Origin: Tyzzerella sp.
Lineage (GTDB): Bacteria; Bacillota; Clostridia; Lachnospirales; Lachnospiraceae
DNA: 64,000 nt
Assembly: GCA_017465565.1 (NCBI GenBank)
Contig: JAFTWA010000055.1
Location: 59,384 to 123,383, forward strand
Direction of reading: 5' to 3'
How positions within the stretch are numbered: position 1 is the first letter of the stretch; the number at the start of each line of letters is the position of its first letter. Below the pieces are notes generated by a model, which made no database searches, was not told the DNA's origin, and worked only from the letters and a program-made list of their open reading frames with translations. Of the stretch, positions 1-7,981 are shown piece by piece. The position numbers and the translations under genes were made by a program.

Positions 1-201
1 AAGGAACTGATTCGGCTGCAGCGTGACTGTGGCGTGAGCATTCTTTTTGTCACCCACAGCATTGATGAAGCGTTACTTCTCGGACACAAGATAGTCGTGA
101 TTGAAAATGGTCAGATTAAATCGGAATTTGTGGTTGAAGAAAATAACGAAGAACAAAGTCTTATACTAAAGAAAAATATCATTGAACAACTAGATTTATA
201 A
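1..201 (+). CDS. ABC transporter ATP-binding protein, C-terminal part (5' end outside window)
   Basis: The window opens inside this gene; 66 codons remain before TAA at 199-201. The visible part has the H-loop region (ILFVTHSIDEALLL, switch histidine in THS) typical of NitT/TauT-family (SsuB/TauB-like) importer ATPases, followed by a short acidic, poorly conserved tail. The Walker A and signature motifs lie outside the window. A substrate-binding lipoprotein gene begins 26 bp downstream, so this is the nucleotide-binding subunit of the same importer, and the permease is presumably upstream. The substrate cannot be read from this piece. Confidence 0.85.
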   Translation, partial: KELIRLQRDCGVSILFVTHSIDEALLLGHKIVVIENGQIKSEFVVEENNEEQSLILKKNIIEQLDL

Positions 202-227
202 AAAATATTTTTATTTAGGAGATTAGT

Positions 228-1178
228 ATGAAAAAGAAAATTTTTAGCTTGATAATGGCAGCGTTTATGACTGTGGCGAGTTTGACAGGATGTGGCGGTT
301 CGGGGGCAGAAGGGCTTCCAGAGAAGCTTACATTTACTTATGTAACAGCACCGCTTAATGTTCCAACGATTATTGAAAAAGAAAAAGGCATTTTTGCAAG
401 TACATTTGAAGATATGGGCATCGATGTAGAGTATGCAGAACTGACATCGGGTGCTGATCAGACACAGGCACTGGCATCTGGTGATGTGCAGGTGCTCTAT
501 GCCGTGGGTGCTTCGTCTGTAATTCTTTCAGCAGCAAATGATGCAGATATCAAAGTGTTAAATATGTACAGTCGTTCTCCGAAGGCTTTCTGTATGTATT
601 CTCAGGATTCAAGCATTGCTTCTCCAGAAGATTTGCGGGGAAAAACAATTGCCGGTCCAGCAGGCACAAATTTGCATGAACTCTTGGTTTCTTACCTCGC
701 AACAGCAGATATGACTATCGAAGATGTGAATTACGTAAACATGTCTATTCCTGAAGCAAAAGCGGCTTTGGATGGAGGTAGTCTTGATGTCGCTTTACTC
801 GCAGGTGCAACCGCATATCAGGCAAAGCAACAAGGGTACCATATGATTACTGACGGAGAAGGTCTGATTGATGCAATTATTGCGGTGGCGGTTACGGACG
901 ACTTCTATAACAAATATCCTGAAGTCATTGAGAAACTGACACAGGCACAGGAGAAAATAGCAGAATTTATTAGGGAAAATGAAGCGGAAGCACTGGAAAT
1001 CGCGGCAACTGCCCTTGACCTTGAAGCAACTGCTGTGGAAGAAATGTATGAATACTACAATTTCTCCACAGAAATCACAGAGGAAGATAAACAGGGCTTC
1101 CAGAGAACAGCCGATTTTATGTTTGAATCAGGTATGATTGAGAATGAACTGGACGTTGAGAAGTTGTTTTACAACTAG
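228..1178 (+). CDS. ABC transporter substrate-binding lipoprotein, NitT/TauT (NMT1-like) family
   Basis: A 316-residue exported lipoprotein. The N-terminus has a charged start, a hydrophobic core and the lipobox LTGC (Cys about residue 22). The rest is a type-2 periplasmic-binding fold of the NMT1/SsuA kind: an N-terminal TAPLNVPTIIEKEKGIF stretch (ligand-facing start of lobe 1), the ASGDVQVLYAVGASS segment, and the SPEDLRGKTIAGPAGTNLHELL hinge motif common to SsuA/TauA proteins. A good RBS (TTTAGGAG) precedes ATG 228. It follows the importer ATPase by 26 bp, so the two form one operon. Family members bind nitrate, sulfonates, thiamine precursors or other small organics; the ligand here is not determinable. 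Confidence 0.85.
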   Translation: MKKKIFSLIMAAFMTVASLTGCGGSGAEGLPEKLTFTYVTAPLNVPTIIEKEKGIFASTFEDMGIDVEYAELTSGADQTQALASGDVQVLYAVGASSVILSAANDADIKVLNMYSRSPKAFCMYSQDSSIASPEDLRGKTIAGPAGTNLHELLVSYLATADMTIEDVNYVNMSIPEAKAALDGGSLDVALLAGATAYQAKQQGYHMITDGEGLIDAIIAVAVTDDFYNKYPEVIEKLTQAQEKIAEFIRENEAEALEIAATALDLEATAVEEMYEYYNFSTEITEEDKQGFQRTADFMFESGMIENELDVEKLFYN

Positions 1179-1253
1179 GAATCAAAAATAAAGAATAAAT
1201 TATTGCCATCCGAGGAAGAATAAGGAATATCTTTTTGTTTGAGGTGAAGAGAT

Positions 1254-2093
1254 ATGAGAGATTCTTTCTACGGGTGGTATTTTAAATGCCAGACTGCCGC
1301 GCAGACTCTGGCGGTAATACCAGCCGTTCATCAGACAGGGCAAAGCCGTACCTGTTCTATCCAGATTATTACGGACAATGATGCATGGACAGTTACGTTT
1401 CCAGGCAATGTATTCTGCCGAGTAGGAAAAACTATTTATATAGAAGAGAATTATTTTGGTGAGGATGGCATACGATTAGACGTGCATACACCGGAGTTAA
1501 ATATAGAAGGGAAATTGGATTTTGGACCGCTTTCAGCTTTGAAATACGATATCATGGGTCCATTTGCTTTTGTGCCGTTTATGGAATGCCGCCACAGTGT
1601 GTGGAGTATGCGGCATACTGTGAATGGAGCTGTACGGATTAATGGAAAAAACTATTTTTTTCAGAATGCGTGGGGCTACTGGGAAGGAGACCGCGGGAAA
1701 TCGTTTCCAAAAGAATATGTATGGACACAGTGCTGTTTTCCAAATGGGTCACTTATGCTGTCTGTGGCAGATATTCCGATTGCAGGTACTCATTTTACTG
1801 GCATCATAGGCATTGTGCTATGGGAGGGGAGAGCGTACAGACTAGCTACCTATTTAGGAGCTAAGGTAGTCAAGAATCAGAATGGGGAACTTCGGATTGT
1901 TCAAGGGAAACTGGAATTGGAGGCTAGGTTGCTGGAATCGGCTGGACATCCACTTAAGGCTCCGACAAAGGGGGATATGGTGAGAACGGTTCATGAAAGT
2001 GCGGCATGTCGTGCTTACTATCGGTTTCGGAAAAATGGTAACACGCTCTTTGATTTTGAAACAGAGCAGGCCTCTTTCGAATATGAATATTAA
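1254..2093 (+). CDS. Tocopherol cyclase family protein
   Basis: A 279-residue, probably cytoplasmic beta-rich protein. The central segment reading GYWEGDRGKSFPKEYVW (about residues 142-158) and the preceding PFAFVPFMECRHSVWSM region match the bacterial homologues of plant tocopherol cyclase (Pfam tocopherol_cycl), where this Trp/Gly/Asp-rich block is the most conserved part. Bacterial members occur in organisms that make no tocopherol, so the family name should not be read as an enzymatic assignment. ATG 1254 is preceded by GAGGTGAAGAG. It lies 75 bp after the importer lipoprotein gene and is read in the same direction; co-transcription is possible. Family assignment is fairly sure, function unknown. 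Confidence 0.7.
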   Translation: MRDSFYGWYFKCQTAAQTLAVIPAVHQTGQSRTCSIQIITDNDAWTVTFPGNVFCRVGKTIYIEENYFGEDGIRLDVHTPELNIEGKLDFGPLSALKYDIMGPFAFVPFMECRHSVWSMRHTVNGAVRINGKNYFFQNAWGYWEGDRGKSFPKEYVWTQCCFPNGSLMLSVADIPIAGTHFTGIIGIVLWEGRAYRLATYLGAKVVKNQNGELRIVQGKLELEARLLESAGHPLKAPTKGDMVRTVHESAACRAYYRFRKNGNTLFDFETEQASFEYEY

Positions 2094-2097
2094 ATTT

Positions 2098-2146
2098 TGA
2101 TAAAAACTCTTTTTATCACTAAAAATACAGAGAAATGTGTTATAAT
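2098..2146 (+). promoter_or_regulatory. Palindrome and extended -10 promoter upstream of degV
   Basis: TGATAAAAA-CTC-TTTTTATCA (2098-2118) is a perfect 9-bp dyad just after the tocopherol-cyclase-family stop codon. It is followed by an extended -10 element, TGT-TATAAT (TG at 2138-2139, TATAAT at 2141-2146). The dyad covers the position where a -35 would lie, so it could be an operator for the degV pair or a weak terminator of the preceding gene. Confidence 0.5.
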
Positions 2147-2200
2147 GTTTAAACGGATTTTAATATATTGATATTTTACTGTGGAAAAAGAGGTAATAAT

Positions 2201-3076
2201 ATGAAAAAAGTCGGAGTGATTACAGATAGTCATGGTGGAATTTCACTGGAAGAAGCTGCTAGGTTAGGAGTTAAGGTACTTCCGATGCCGTTTTATTTTG
2301 GCGATGAATGTTACTATGAGGGAGTTTCGATAACCAGAGAAGAATTCTTTGAAAGATTAAATGCAGGAGAAACTGTGTCAACTTCACAGCCATCGCCAGA
2401 AGAGGTTATGAATATCTGGCGTGAAGGTCTCAAGGAGTTTGAAGAAATATTATATATGACAATTAGCAGCGGTCTTAGTGGCGCTTGTAATACAGCGATG
2501 ATGCTTGCCCAGGACGATGAATTTGAGGGGAAAGTGTTTGTAGTGGATAACGGACGAATCGCTACACCAATGCACCGTTCTATACTAGATGCTTTGGAGT
2601 TAATCGAAGAAGGCTACGGCGCGGAAGAGATTAAAGGAATTCTCGAAGCCGCGAAGGACAAGATGTCGATTTATATTGCGGTGGAAACATTGGAATATCT
2701 GAAAAAGGGTGGTCGTATCACACCAGCCACAGCAGCAGTTGGTACACTCCTTAATATCAAACCGATTTTATCGCTGAACGTAGGAGTCCTTGACAACTAC
2801 GAAAAGTGTCGTGGGATGAAGAAGGCAAAGAGAGAAATGCTTGCAGCAATGAAGCGGGATCTTGAAACTACTTTCCGCGAGTATTACGAAAATGGTGAAG
2901 TTTATTTGATGGCAGCTACCAGTGCTGATGAGGCAACAACAAATGCATGGGTGGAAGAGATAAAAGAACATTTCTCAGGAATGGAGGTTCTTTGTGACCC
3001 GCTGTCACTTGGAATTTCATGTCATACTGGAGAAGGGGCGCTTGGCATAGGTTGTTCGTGCAAGCCAAAAAGATAA
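2201..3076 (+). CDS. DegV family fatty-acid-binding protein
   Basis: A 291-residue member of the DegV family, cytoplasmic proteins that bind a fatty acid between two domains (in Firmicutes the homologue FakB presents fatty acids to the kinase FakA). Visible landmarks are the start VGVITDSHGGI, the STSQPSPEEV motif (about residues 73-82), SSGLSGACNTA (the lipid-carboxylate-binding Ser region) and the C-terminal HTGEGALGIGC block. ATG 2201 is preferred over an in-frame ATG at 2168 because it follows AAAGAGGTAATAAT and begins at the family's usual first strand. The next gene's ATG overlaps the stop codon (TAATG at 3074-3078), implying translational coupling with the acyltransferase-like protein. 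Confidence 0.9.
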   Translation: MKKVGVITDSHGGISLEEAARLGVKVLPMPFYFGDECYYEGVSITREEFFERLNAGETVSTSQPSPEEVMNIWREGLKEFEEILYMTISSGLSGACNTAMMLAQDDEFEGKVFVVDNGRIATPMHRSILDALELIEEGYGAEEIKGILEAAKDKMSIYIAVETLEYLKKGGRITPATAAVGTLLNIKPILSLNVGVLDNYEKCRGMKKAKREMLAAMKRDLETTFREYYENGEVYLMAATSADEATTNAWVEEIKEHFSGMEVLCDPLSLGISCHTGEGALGIGCSCKPKR

Positions 3077-4305
3077 TGAAAAGAAGATACGCATTAGATA
3101 GTTCGGCGGCCATTTATCTGGCCTCTATGAATAAAAAACATACGAATGTCTATCGGTTTTCGGTGATGTTGAAAGAAAAGGTTAATCCAGAGAAACTGCA
3201 AGAGGCATTAGATAATGTGACTCCAAGATTCCCAGTGATTGTTGCGGGGATTAAGCGGGGAATGTTCGATTACTATGTTGACCCGGTAGAAAAAGCACCG
3301 CGAATCCAAAAGGATGAAGAACGTATGGCAGTGATGTCCAAAGAGCGTGTAGAGACTTGTGCAATGCGGGTTCTTTATCGGGAAAAGCAGATTTCGGTAG
3401 AAATTTTCCATTCCATAACGGATGGTGGCGGCGCCATGGTATTCCTGGGGTCTTTGTTGGCAGAATATTTGCGGTTATGTTATTCCATTCAGATTCCATA
3501 TTCTGACAGGATTTTAAATCCGAAAGAGGCTGTGAAGGAAAGTGAAGTCAAAGATGACTATATTACTTACGCGGGTGGAAAAGGGATTCCAGCGAAACGA
3601 CATAAAGCATATCAGCTTCCGAACGAAAAGAGTGGAAATGATAAAAATGAGGCTCTTACAAGGGTGTATAAGGCAGGAGACATTTTGAAGGTGTCAAGAG
3701 AATATGGCGTCAGCATGACCGTATTTTTAGCGGCAGTTATGGCGCAGTCTCTTATAGAGATAAAACGAAAATATCCGTCTTCTCGAAACATCATTCAGGT
3801 AATGCTTCCGATTAACCTGAGAAGCAAGTTTAAAAGTGATTCCTTACAAAATTTTTCTCTGTATGCGTTTATGAAGCTTTTGCCAGATAGTCAGGATATG
3901 AGTCTGGAAGAGATGATAAGAGTTTTCGCAGGTCAAATGGAAAAGCAATCATCTGCCAAGCATTTGCAGGGAATGATGACAACGAATGTGAAAAATCAGA
4001 ACTGGTGGTTCTTTAAGATTTTACCATTGCCGTTAAAGAAGCTTCTGGTAGAAGTGGTGCATTACATTTTTGGCGAGAGCAATTCTTGCATTACCATGAC
4101 AAATATGGGAAGAACGGTATTCCCGGAGGAGTGCAAACCATATGTGGAAGATGTGGAGTGTATCATAAGCCCTAGAAGGCTGACAGGATATAATTGCAGT
4201 ATTATTTCGTATGAGGAAAATGTGCGAATTACGCTTTCAAGATATGGAAAAGGCTGCGGGCTGGAAGATGTTTTTTATGAAAAATTAGAGTCCTTGATGG
4301 AATAG
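3076..4305 (+). CDS. Condensation-domain/alcohol-acetyltransferase-like acyltransferase
   Basis: A 409-residue protein with the HxxxDGG active-site signature of the CoA-dependent acyltransferase/condensation superfamily: HSITDGGG, with His112 as likely general base and Asp116 structural. The two-lobed organisation is also recognisable, with a second-half IQVMLPINLRSKF segment corresponding to the N/D-F-R-like motif near the tunnel. It resembles the alcohol acetyltransferase/WS-DGAT-like proteins of Clostridia. Its ATG overlaps the degV stop codon, so a role in transferring an acyl group related to the DegV-bound lipid is a reasonable inference, but no substrate can be named. An in-frame ATG at 3019 inside degV has no RBS and was not used. 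Confidence 0.7.
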   Translation: MKRRYALDSSAAIYLASMNKKHTNVYRFSVMLKEKVNPEKLQEALDNVTPRFPVIVAGIKRGMFDYYVDPVEKAPRIQKDEERMAVMSKERVETCAMRVLYREKQISVEIFHSITDGGGAMVFLGSLLAEYLRLCYSIQIPYSDRILNPKEAVKESEVKDDYITYAGGKGIPAKRHKAYQLPNEKSGNDKNEALTRVYKAGDILKVSREYGVSMTVFLAAVMAQSLIEIKRKYPSSRNIIQVMLPINLRSKFKSDSLQNFSLYAFMKLLPDSQDMSLEEMIRVFAGQMEKQSSAKHLQGMMTTNVKNQNWWFFKILPLPLKKLLVEVVHYIFGESNSCITMTNMGRTVFPEECKPYVEDVECIISPRRLTGYNCSIISYEENVRITLSRYGKGCGLEDVFYEKLESLME

Positions 4306-4361
4306 TTTTTTGCATATTATTTCCGTTTTTGAAAATACTAAAGGAAAACGGAAAGGAAAAT

Positions 4362-4802
4362 ATGTATATGGCTAATTCAGATACAATTAAACTGCTTCAG
4401 GAATGTGATTCAGGAAGTAAGATGGCGGTTACGTCTATCGATGAGGTGTTGGACAAGGTTTGCGATTCAAAGCTCATGCAACTACTCAAGGAGAGCAAAG
4501 AGCATCACGAGAAATTGGGAAATGAGATTCATGAGATGCTAAAGAAGCATGGGAGCGAGGAAAAGGACCCATCTCCAATCGCAAAAGGTATGTCATGGAT
4601 GAAGACTAATATGAAAATTGGGATGGATGACAGTGATGCTACGATAGCAGAATTAATTACCGATGGTTGCGATATGGGCACGAAATCCCTTTACCAGTAC
4701 CTGAATGAATATGACGACGCAGAACATTCGGCAAAAGCAGCGTGTAAGAAGCTAATTTCTATTGAAGAGGAGTTACGCGATAAATTAAGAGATTATTTAT
4801 AA
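4362..4802 (+). CDS. DUF2383/PA2169-like four-helix bundle protein
   Basis: A 146-residue, almost entirely helical acidic/basic protein. It opens with DTIKLLQECDSGSKMA and contains SKEHHEKLGNEIHEMLKKHG and a late DMGTKSLYQYLNEY segment. These match the ferritin-like PA2169/DUF2383 family of small four-helix proteins common in Lachnospiraceae. ATG 4362 is chosen because AAAGG (4352-4356) sits about 6 bp upstream; ATG 4329 and ATG 4368 are alternatives. Metal-binding residues of true ferritins are not obvious. It is 56 bp downstream of the acyltransferase and ends in a hairpin terminator. Function unknown. Confidence 0.65.
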   Translation: MYMANSDTIKLLQECDSGSKMAVTSIDEVLDKVCDSKLMQLLKESKEHHEKLGNEIHEMLKKHGSEEKDPSPIAKGMSWMKTNMKIGMDDSDATIAELITDGCDMGTKSLYQYLNEYDDAEHSAKAACKKLISIEEELRDKLRDYL

Positions 4803-4813
4803 AAGAAAAACGC

Positions 4814-4842
4814 AAGAGTTCGGTTACGGACTCTTTGTTTTT
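4814..4842 (+). terminator. Hairpin terminator after the DUF2383-like gene
   Basis: AAGAGTTCG-GTTA-CGGACTCTT (4814-4835, one T-G wobble) followed by TGTTTTT. It lies 11 bp after the stop codon of the preceding gene and upstream of the permease gene's RBS. Confidence 0.6.
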
Positions 4843-4866
4843 GGGAAGAAAAAGAAGGTAGAAGAC

Positions 4867-6003
4867 ATGAATTTACAAAAGATATGGAGCTGGTGCAAGA
4901 AAGAAGCCGTACTCTGCATAGCCATTGTGCTTGCAATCGTTTCCTCTTTCTTTGTGCATCCAGATAAGGAATACATAGGATATATTGATTTCAGAACACT
5001 GGCCATTTTATTTTGCTTAATGGCAGTGATGGCTGGACTTCAGCAGATTGGGCTTTTCAAATATGTAGCGGAGAAGCTTCTAAAAATGGTAAGGCATATC
5101 AGGGGACTTGTTTTTATTTTGATTATGCTTTGCTTCTTTTCGAGCATGCTTATCACAAATGACGTGGCACTCATTACCTTTGTGCCATTCACGTTTATTG
5201 TTCTGAATATGATTCTGGGAGAAAAGGCAGAGAAGCTGGTTGTTCCAGTCGTAGTTATGCAGACCATTGCAGCTAATCTTGGAAGTATGCTGACACCGAT
5301 TGGAAATCCGCAGAATCTCTATTTGTATGGGAAGACTACCATGAACTTTGGAGAGTTTATTTTCTTTATGTTACCGTATACGGTGGTTTCCTTTCTGGTG
5401 CTGGCGGTGTGGTGTCTGTTCTTCAAATATAAAGGGGAAAAGAAGGTTATATTAGAGCTTCATGCATTGACTTCTCTGGGAACTTATAAAAAGCAGTTAA
5501 TTGTATATGGGCTTTTATTCGTACTGTGCCTGCTTACGGTTGCACATGTTGTACCTTATTTGGCAACGCTGCTTATAGTGCTTCTGGTTGTTGTTTTTAT
5601 GGATAAAGGTGTGCTTGGAAAAGTAGATTATGCGTTGCTCTTTACGTTTGTGGGCTTTTTTGTCTTTATTGGAAACATGGGACGCGTACCTGCATTTAAT
5701 GCATTTATTCAGGAAATTATTGTTGGAAACGAAATTCTTACAAGTGCAGTGGCCAGTCAATTCATGAGTAACGTGCCTGCGGCACTGTTGTTATCGGGTT
5801 TCACAAATCAGTATGAACTTTTGATTGTTGGAACAAACTTAGGCGGACTTGGAACGATTATCGCGTCCATGGCGAGTCTAATTTCTTTTAAATATATTGG
5901 TAAAGAATATAAGCATTTAAGAGGGAAATATTTGCTGTATTTTACCGCGGCGAATATTTTATTCTTACTGATACTTTTGTGTTATGTCTTAATTTTATCT
6001 TAA
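4867..6003 (+). CDS. ArsB/NhaD-superfamily anion permease (citrate-transporter family)
   Basis: A 378-residue polytopic inner-membrane protein with about 10-11 hydrophobic segments. The central LITNDVALITFVPF and NLGSMLTPIGNPQNLYLY blocks (about residues 95-157) carry the conserved N-D and P-I-G-N-P-Q-N hairpin that lines the substrate site in the ion-transporter superfamily (CitMHS/ArsB/NhaD, SLC13-like). A second repeat near the C-terminus contains SQFMSNVPAALL and GTNLGGLGT, matching the inverted second hairpin. It is shorter than many SLC13 members (about 430-480). The substrate could be a dicarboxylate, citrate or other oxyanion. It stands alone between a terminator and a new promoter. 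Confidence 0.8.
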   Translation: MNLQKIWSWCKKEAVLCIAIVLAIVSSFFVHPDKEYIGYIDFRTLAILFCLMAVMAGLQQIGLFKYVAEKLLKMVRHIRGLVFILIMLCFFSSMLITNDVALITFVPFTFIVLNMILGEKAEKLVVPVVVMQTIAANLGSMLTPIGNPQNLYLYGKTTMNFGEFIFFMLPYTVVSFLVLAVWCLFFKYKGEKKVILELHALTSLGTYKKQLIVYGLLFVLCLLTVAHVVPYLATLLIVLLVVVFMDKGVLGKVDYALLFTFVGFFVFIGNMGRVPAFNAFIQEIIVGNEILTSAVASQFMSNVPAALLLSGFTNQYELLIVGTNLGGLGTIIASMASLISFKYIGKEYKHLRGKYLLYFTAANILFLLILLCYVLILS

Positions 6004-6039
6004 TTCGAGTATAATTTATCGACTTACGATAAAAACAGA

Positions 6040-6069
6040 TTGACAAACAGTAAATATGTGCATTATACT
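6040..6069 (+). promoter_or_regulatory. Sigma-A-type promoter for the flavoprotein-DUF2975-XRE operon
   Basis: TTGACA at 6040-6045 and TATACT at 6064-6069 with an 18-bp spacer. It lies about 36 bp before the chosen start codon of the reductase gene. An AT-rich dyad, TTTATCG-N5-CGATAAA (6015-6033), lies just upstream and might be a binding site or the end of the previous transcript. Confidence 0.6.
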
Positions 6070-6104
6070 GCTCAATGAAAGAATTCTCAGTTGGAGGGAG
6101 TATG

Positions 6105-7208
6105 ATGAAAGAAACCAACATATATCGCAGCCATTATTCAGTGGTAATAGTAGGGGCAGGACCTGCTGGGAGCAATTTGGCAAGGCGTATTGATTCTAAA
6201 AAATATGATGTTTTGCTGATTGATGGAGCAGAGCAAAAAGGGGATAAGGCATGTGGTGGATTGCTTTCGCCGGATGCACAGGATTTGCTGGCGGAATATG
6301 ATATTAGTTTGCCACGGGAGATATTAGTCTCACCTCAATTATTTTCGGTAAGAACGATTGATTTGGAAATAGAAGATGTTCAACATTATCGTCGAAGCTA
6401 TATGAACATAGACCGTGCAAAGTTTGACCGTTTTCTGCTGGAAATGGTGCCTGATACGGTAGATGTTTTGCGCGCCGTTTGTAAAACTGTACGTCGTCAT
6501 GGTGAAGGGTTTACGCTTCAGTTAAAAACAAAGGATGGAGAGAAAACAATTCATTGTGATTATCTGATTGGTGCAGATGGGGCAAATTCGATTGTGCGAA
6601 AGTGTGTTTTTCCGTGCAATAAGATTCAAAAGTATGTGGCAATACAGCAGTGGTTTGAGGCGGAGCAGGAAAATCCTTATTATTCTTGTGTTTTTGATAA
6701 CGCAACCTCACCAAGCTGTTCATGGATATTTTTCAAAGATGGAAATATGGTCTTTGGAGGAGCGTTTTCTTCCACTCATTGTAGAGAAGCGTTTGAAATA
6801 CAAAAGACAAAATTGATAGAAAAAGGAATTGTGCCAGCATATGTATTTGAAAAACCAGTTAAGACGGAAGCATGTATGGTGGCGCGTCCACATTTCCTTT
6901 CTGGAATTTGCCAAGGGGATGGAAACGCATTTCTTATTGGAGAAGCAGCGGGCTTTATTAGTCCGAGTTCTTTGGAAGGAATCAGCTTTGCACTTTCCAG
7001 TGCAGAATCTTTGGCTCGGGCGTTTGAGAAAGGTATGGATGGAAAAAATATTATACGTTATTATAAAAATGGAACAAGAAAACTTTGTTTGAAGGTAAAA
7101 TGTAAGTGTGTGAAACGACCATTTATGTATAACAAAATTTTACGAACTTTGATTTTGAAAAGTGGTGTGGCCGCCATAAAAATGAAGCTTCAGGAGAGAA
7201 AAGTATGA
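6105..7208 (+). CDS. FAD-dependent oxidoreductase, geranylgeranyl-reductase family
   Basis: About 367 residues. The N-terminal Rossmann motif VVIVGAGPAGSNLAR binds FAD; CGGLLSPDAQDLL matches the CGG/CGE block typical of geranylgeranyl reductases and related COG0644 flavoproteins; YLIGADGANSIVRK is the second conserved GADG motif; and LIGEAAGFISPSSLEGISFAL is the third (FAD ribityl) motif. The C-terminus has a Cys-containing basic segment (KLCLKVKCKCVKRPF). Members reduce isoprenoid double bonds or act in quinone/lipid chemistry. ATG 6105 is 6 bp after GGAGGG; ATG 6102 is the alternative. Its stop overlaps the start of the DUF2975-like gene (ATGA), so they are co-translated. Confidence 0.8.
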   Translation: MKETNIYRSHYSVVIVGAGPAGSNLARRIDSKKYDVLLIDGAEQKGDKACGGLLSPDAQDLLAEYDISLPREILVSPQLFSVRTIDLEIEDVQHYRRSYMNIDRAKFDRFLLEMVPDTVDVLRAVCKTVRRHGEGFTLQLKTKDGEKTIHCDYLIGADGANSIVRKCVFPCNKIQKYVAIQQWFEAEQENPYYSCVFDNATSPSCSWIFFKDGNMVFGGAFSSTHCREAFEIQKTKLIEKGIVPAYVFEKPVKTEACMVARPHFLSGICQGDGNAFLIGEAAGFISPSSLEGISFALSSAESLARAFEKGMDGKNIIRYYKNGTRKLCLKVKCKCVKRPFMYNKILRTLILKSGVAAIKMKLQERKV

Positions 7209-7660
7209 GTCAGAAAAGTTTATCAAATTGGTTGAAAATTATGATTTTGGGTGTGGGAATATGTGGCATACTAATTTGTGTGTTAGTATTACCAGCTATG
7301 GTGGGTGATGATAAGCTGCGTCAGGTAAAATTGGTGCTTTTGTGGCTGACTGGTGTGCCTTGTTACATAGCCCTTGTGTTCTCATGGCGTATTATGTCTA
7401 ACATAGGGAGAGACCAGTCGTTTACCAGAGAAAATGCCATCCTGTTAAAAAGAATTTCTATTTTAGCGACTGTAGACGCTTTGTTCTTATTTGTGTGGAA
7501 TATAGTACTTTGGGTTGTAAAGGCAAATGATTTGACAATGCTGTTAGCATGTTTATTTGTTGATTTTCTAGGAATTGTTGTTGCCGTCATTTTTGCTGCG
7601 CTTTCTCATCTTGTGTGTAAGGCTGCGGATTTGCAGGAACAAAGTGATCTTACGATATAG
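7205..7660 (+). CDS. DUF2975-like small integral membrane protein
   Basis: A 151-residue protein with four predicted transmembrane helices (about residues 12-33, 48-66, 88-108, 115-138). The segment SNIGRDQSFTRENAILLKRIS between helices 2 and 3 is characteristic of DUF2975 proteins, which nearly always sit next to a small XRE-type regulator, as here (10 bp gap). The start ATG overlaps the upstream stop codon. The pair may be a membrane-sensor/regulator unit, but that role is inferred only from recurrent gene order. Confidence 0.7.
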   Translation: MSQKSLSNWLKIMILGVGICGILICVLVLPAMVGDDKLRQVKLVLLWLTGVPCYIALVFSWRIMSNIGRDQSFTRENAILLKRISILATVDALFLFVWNIVLWVVKANDLTMLLACLFVDFLGIVVAVIFAALSHLVCKAADLQEQSDLTI

Positions 7661-7669
7661 GAGGGTGCG

Positions 7670-7885
7670 ATGGAAGAAGAAATTATTTTTAATATCGATG
7701 TTATGCTTGCAAAACGAAAAATGAGTGTGACAGAACTTTCCGAAAAAGTGGGAATCACTATTTCGAATATATCTGTGTTGAAAAATGGAAAGGCAAAAGC
7801 AATTAAAGTTTCGACACTTGCCAAGCTTTGCGAGGCGCTGGATTGCCAGCCAGGGGATATACTTGAGTATAGAAAAAAAGAGTAA
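7670..7885 (+). CDS. XRE/Cro-family helix-turn-helix regulator (YozG-like)
   Basis: A 71-residue single-domain DNA-binding protein. The HTH reads MSVTELSEKVGITISNISVLKNGK (about residues 16-39), followed by IKVSTLAKLCEALDCQPGDILEY, the standard ending of small Cro/CI-like YozG proteins. A GGAGGG site precedes ATG 7670. It is the last gene of the operon started at 6105 and is translationally close to the DUF2975-like protein, its usual partner. Confidence 0.85.
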   Translation: MEEEIIFNIDVMLAKRKMSVTELSEKVGITISNISVLKNGKAKAIKVSTLAKLCEALDCQPGDILEYRKKE

Positions 7886-7890
7886 GTTGC

Positions 7891-7979
7891 ATTTGGGGAC
7901 ACCCCTGTGGTTAATTTGGGGACACCCCTAAAGTCAATTGGGGACGTAGTAAAATGTGAGTTTACTACGTCCCCAATTT
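7891..7979. repeat. GGGGAC repeat cluster with 18-bp perfect palindrome
   Basis: Between the convergent XRE and pyrC genes are three tandem TTGGGGAC units: two reading TTGGGGACACCCCT (from 7893 and 7915) and one TTGGGGACGTAGT. The last begins a perfect inverted repeat: arms AATTGGGGACGTAGTAAA (7936-7953) and its complement (7961-7978) with a 7-nt loop. The same units occur at 17937-17972. The hairpin can act as a bidirectional terminator. The repeated GGGGAC motif also resembles REP/BIME-type elements mobilised by RAYT (IS200-like) transposases, but no such transposase is in the window. Confidence 0.8.
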
Positions 7980-7981
7980 AA

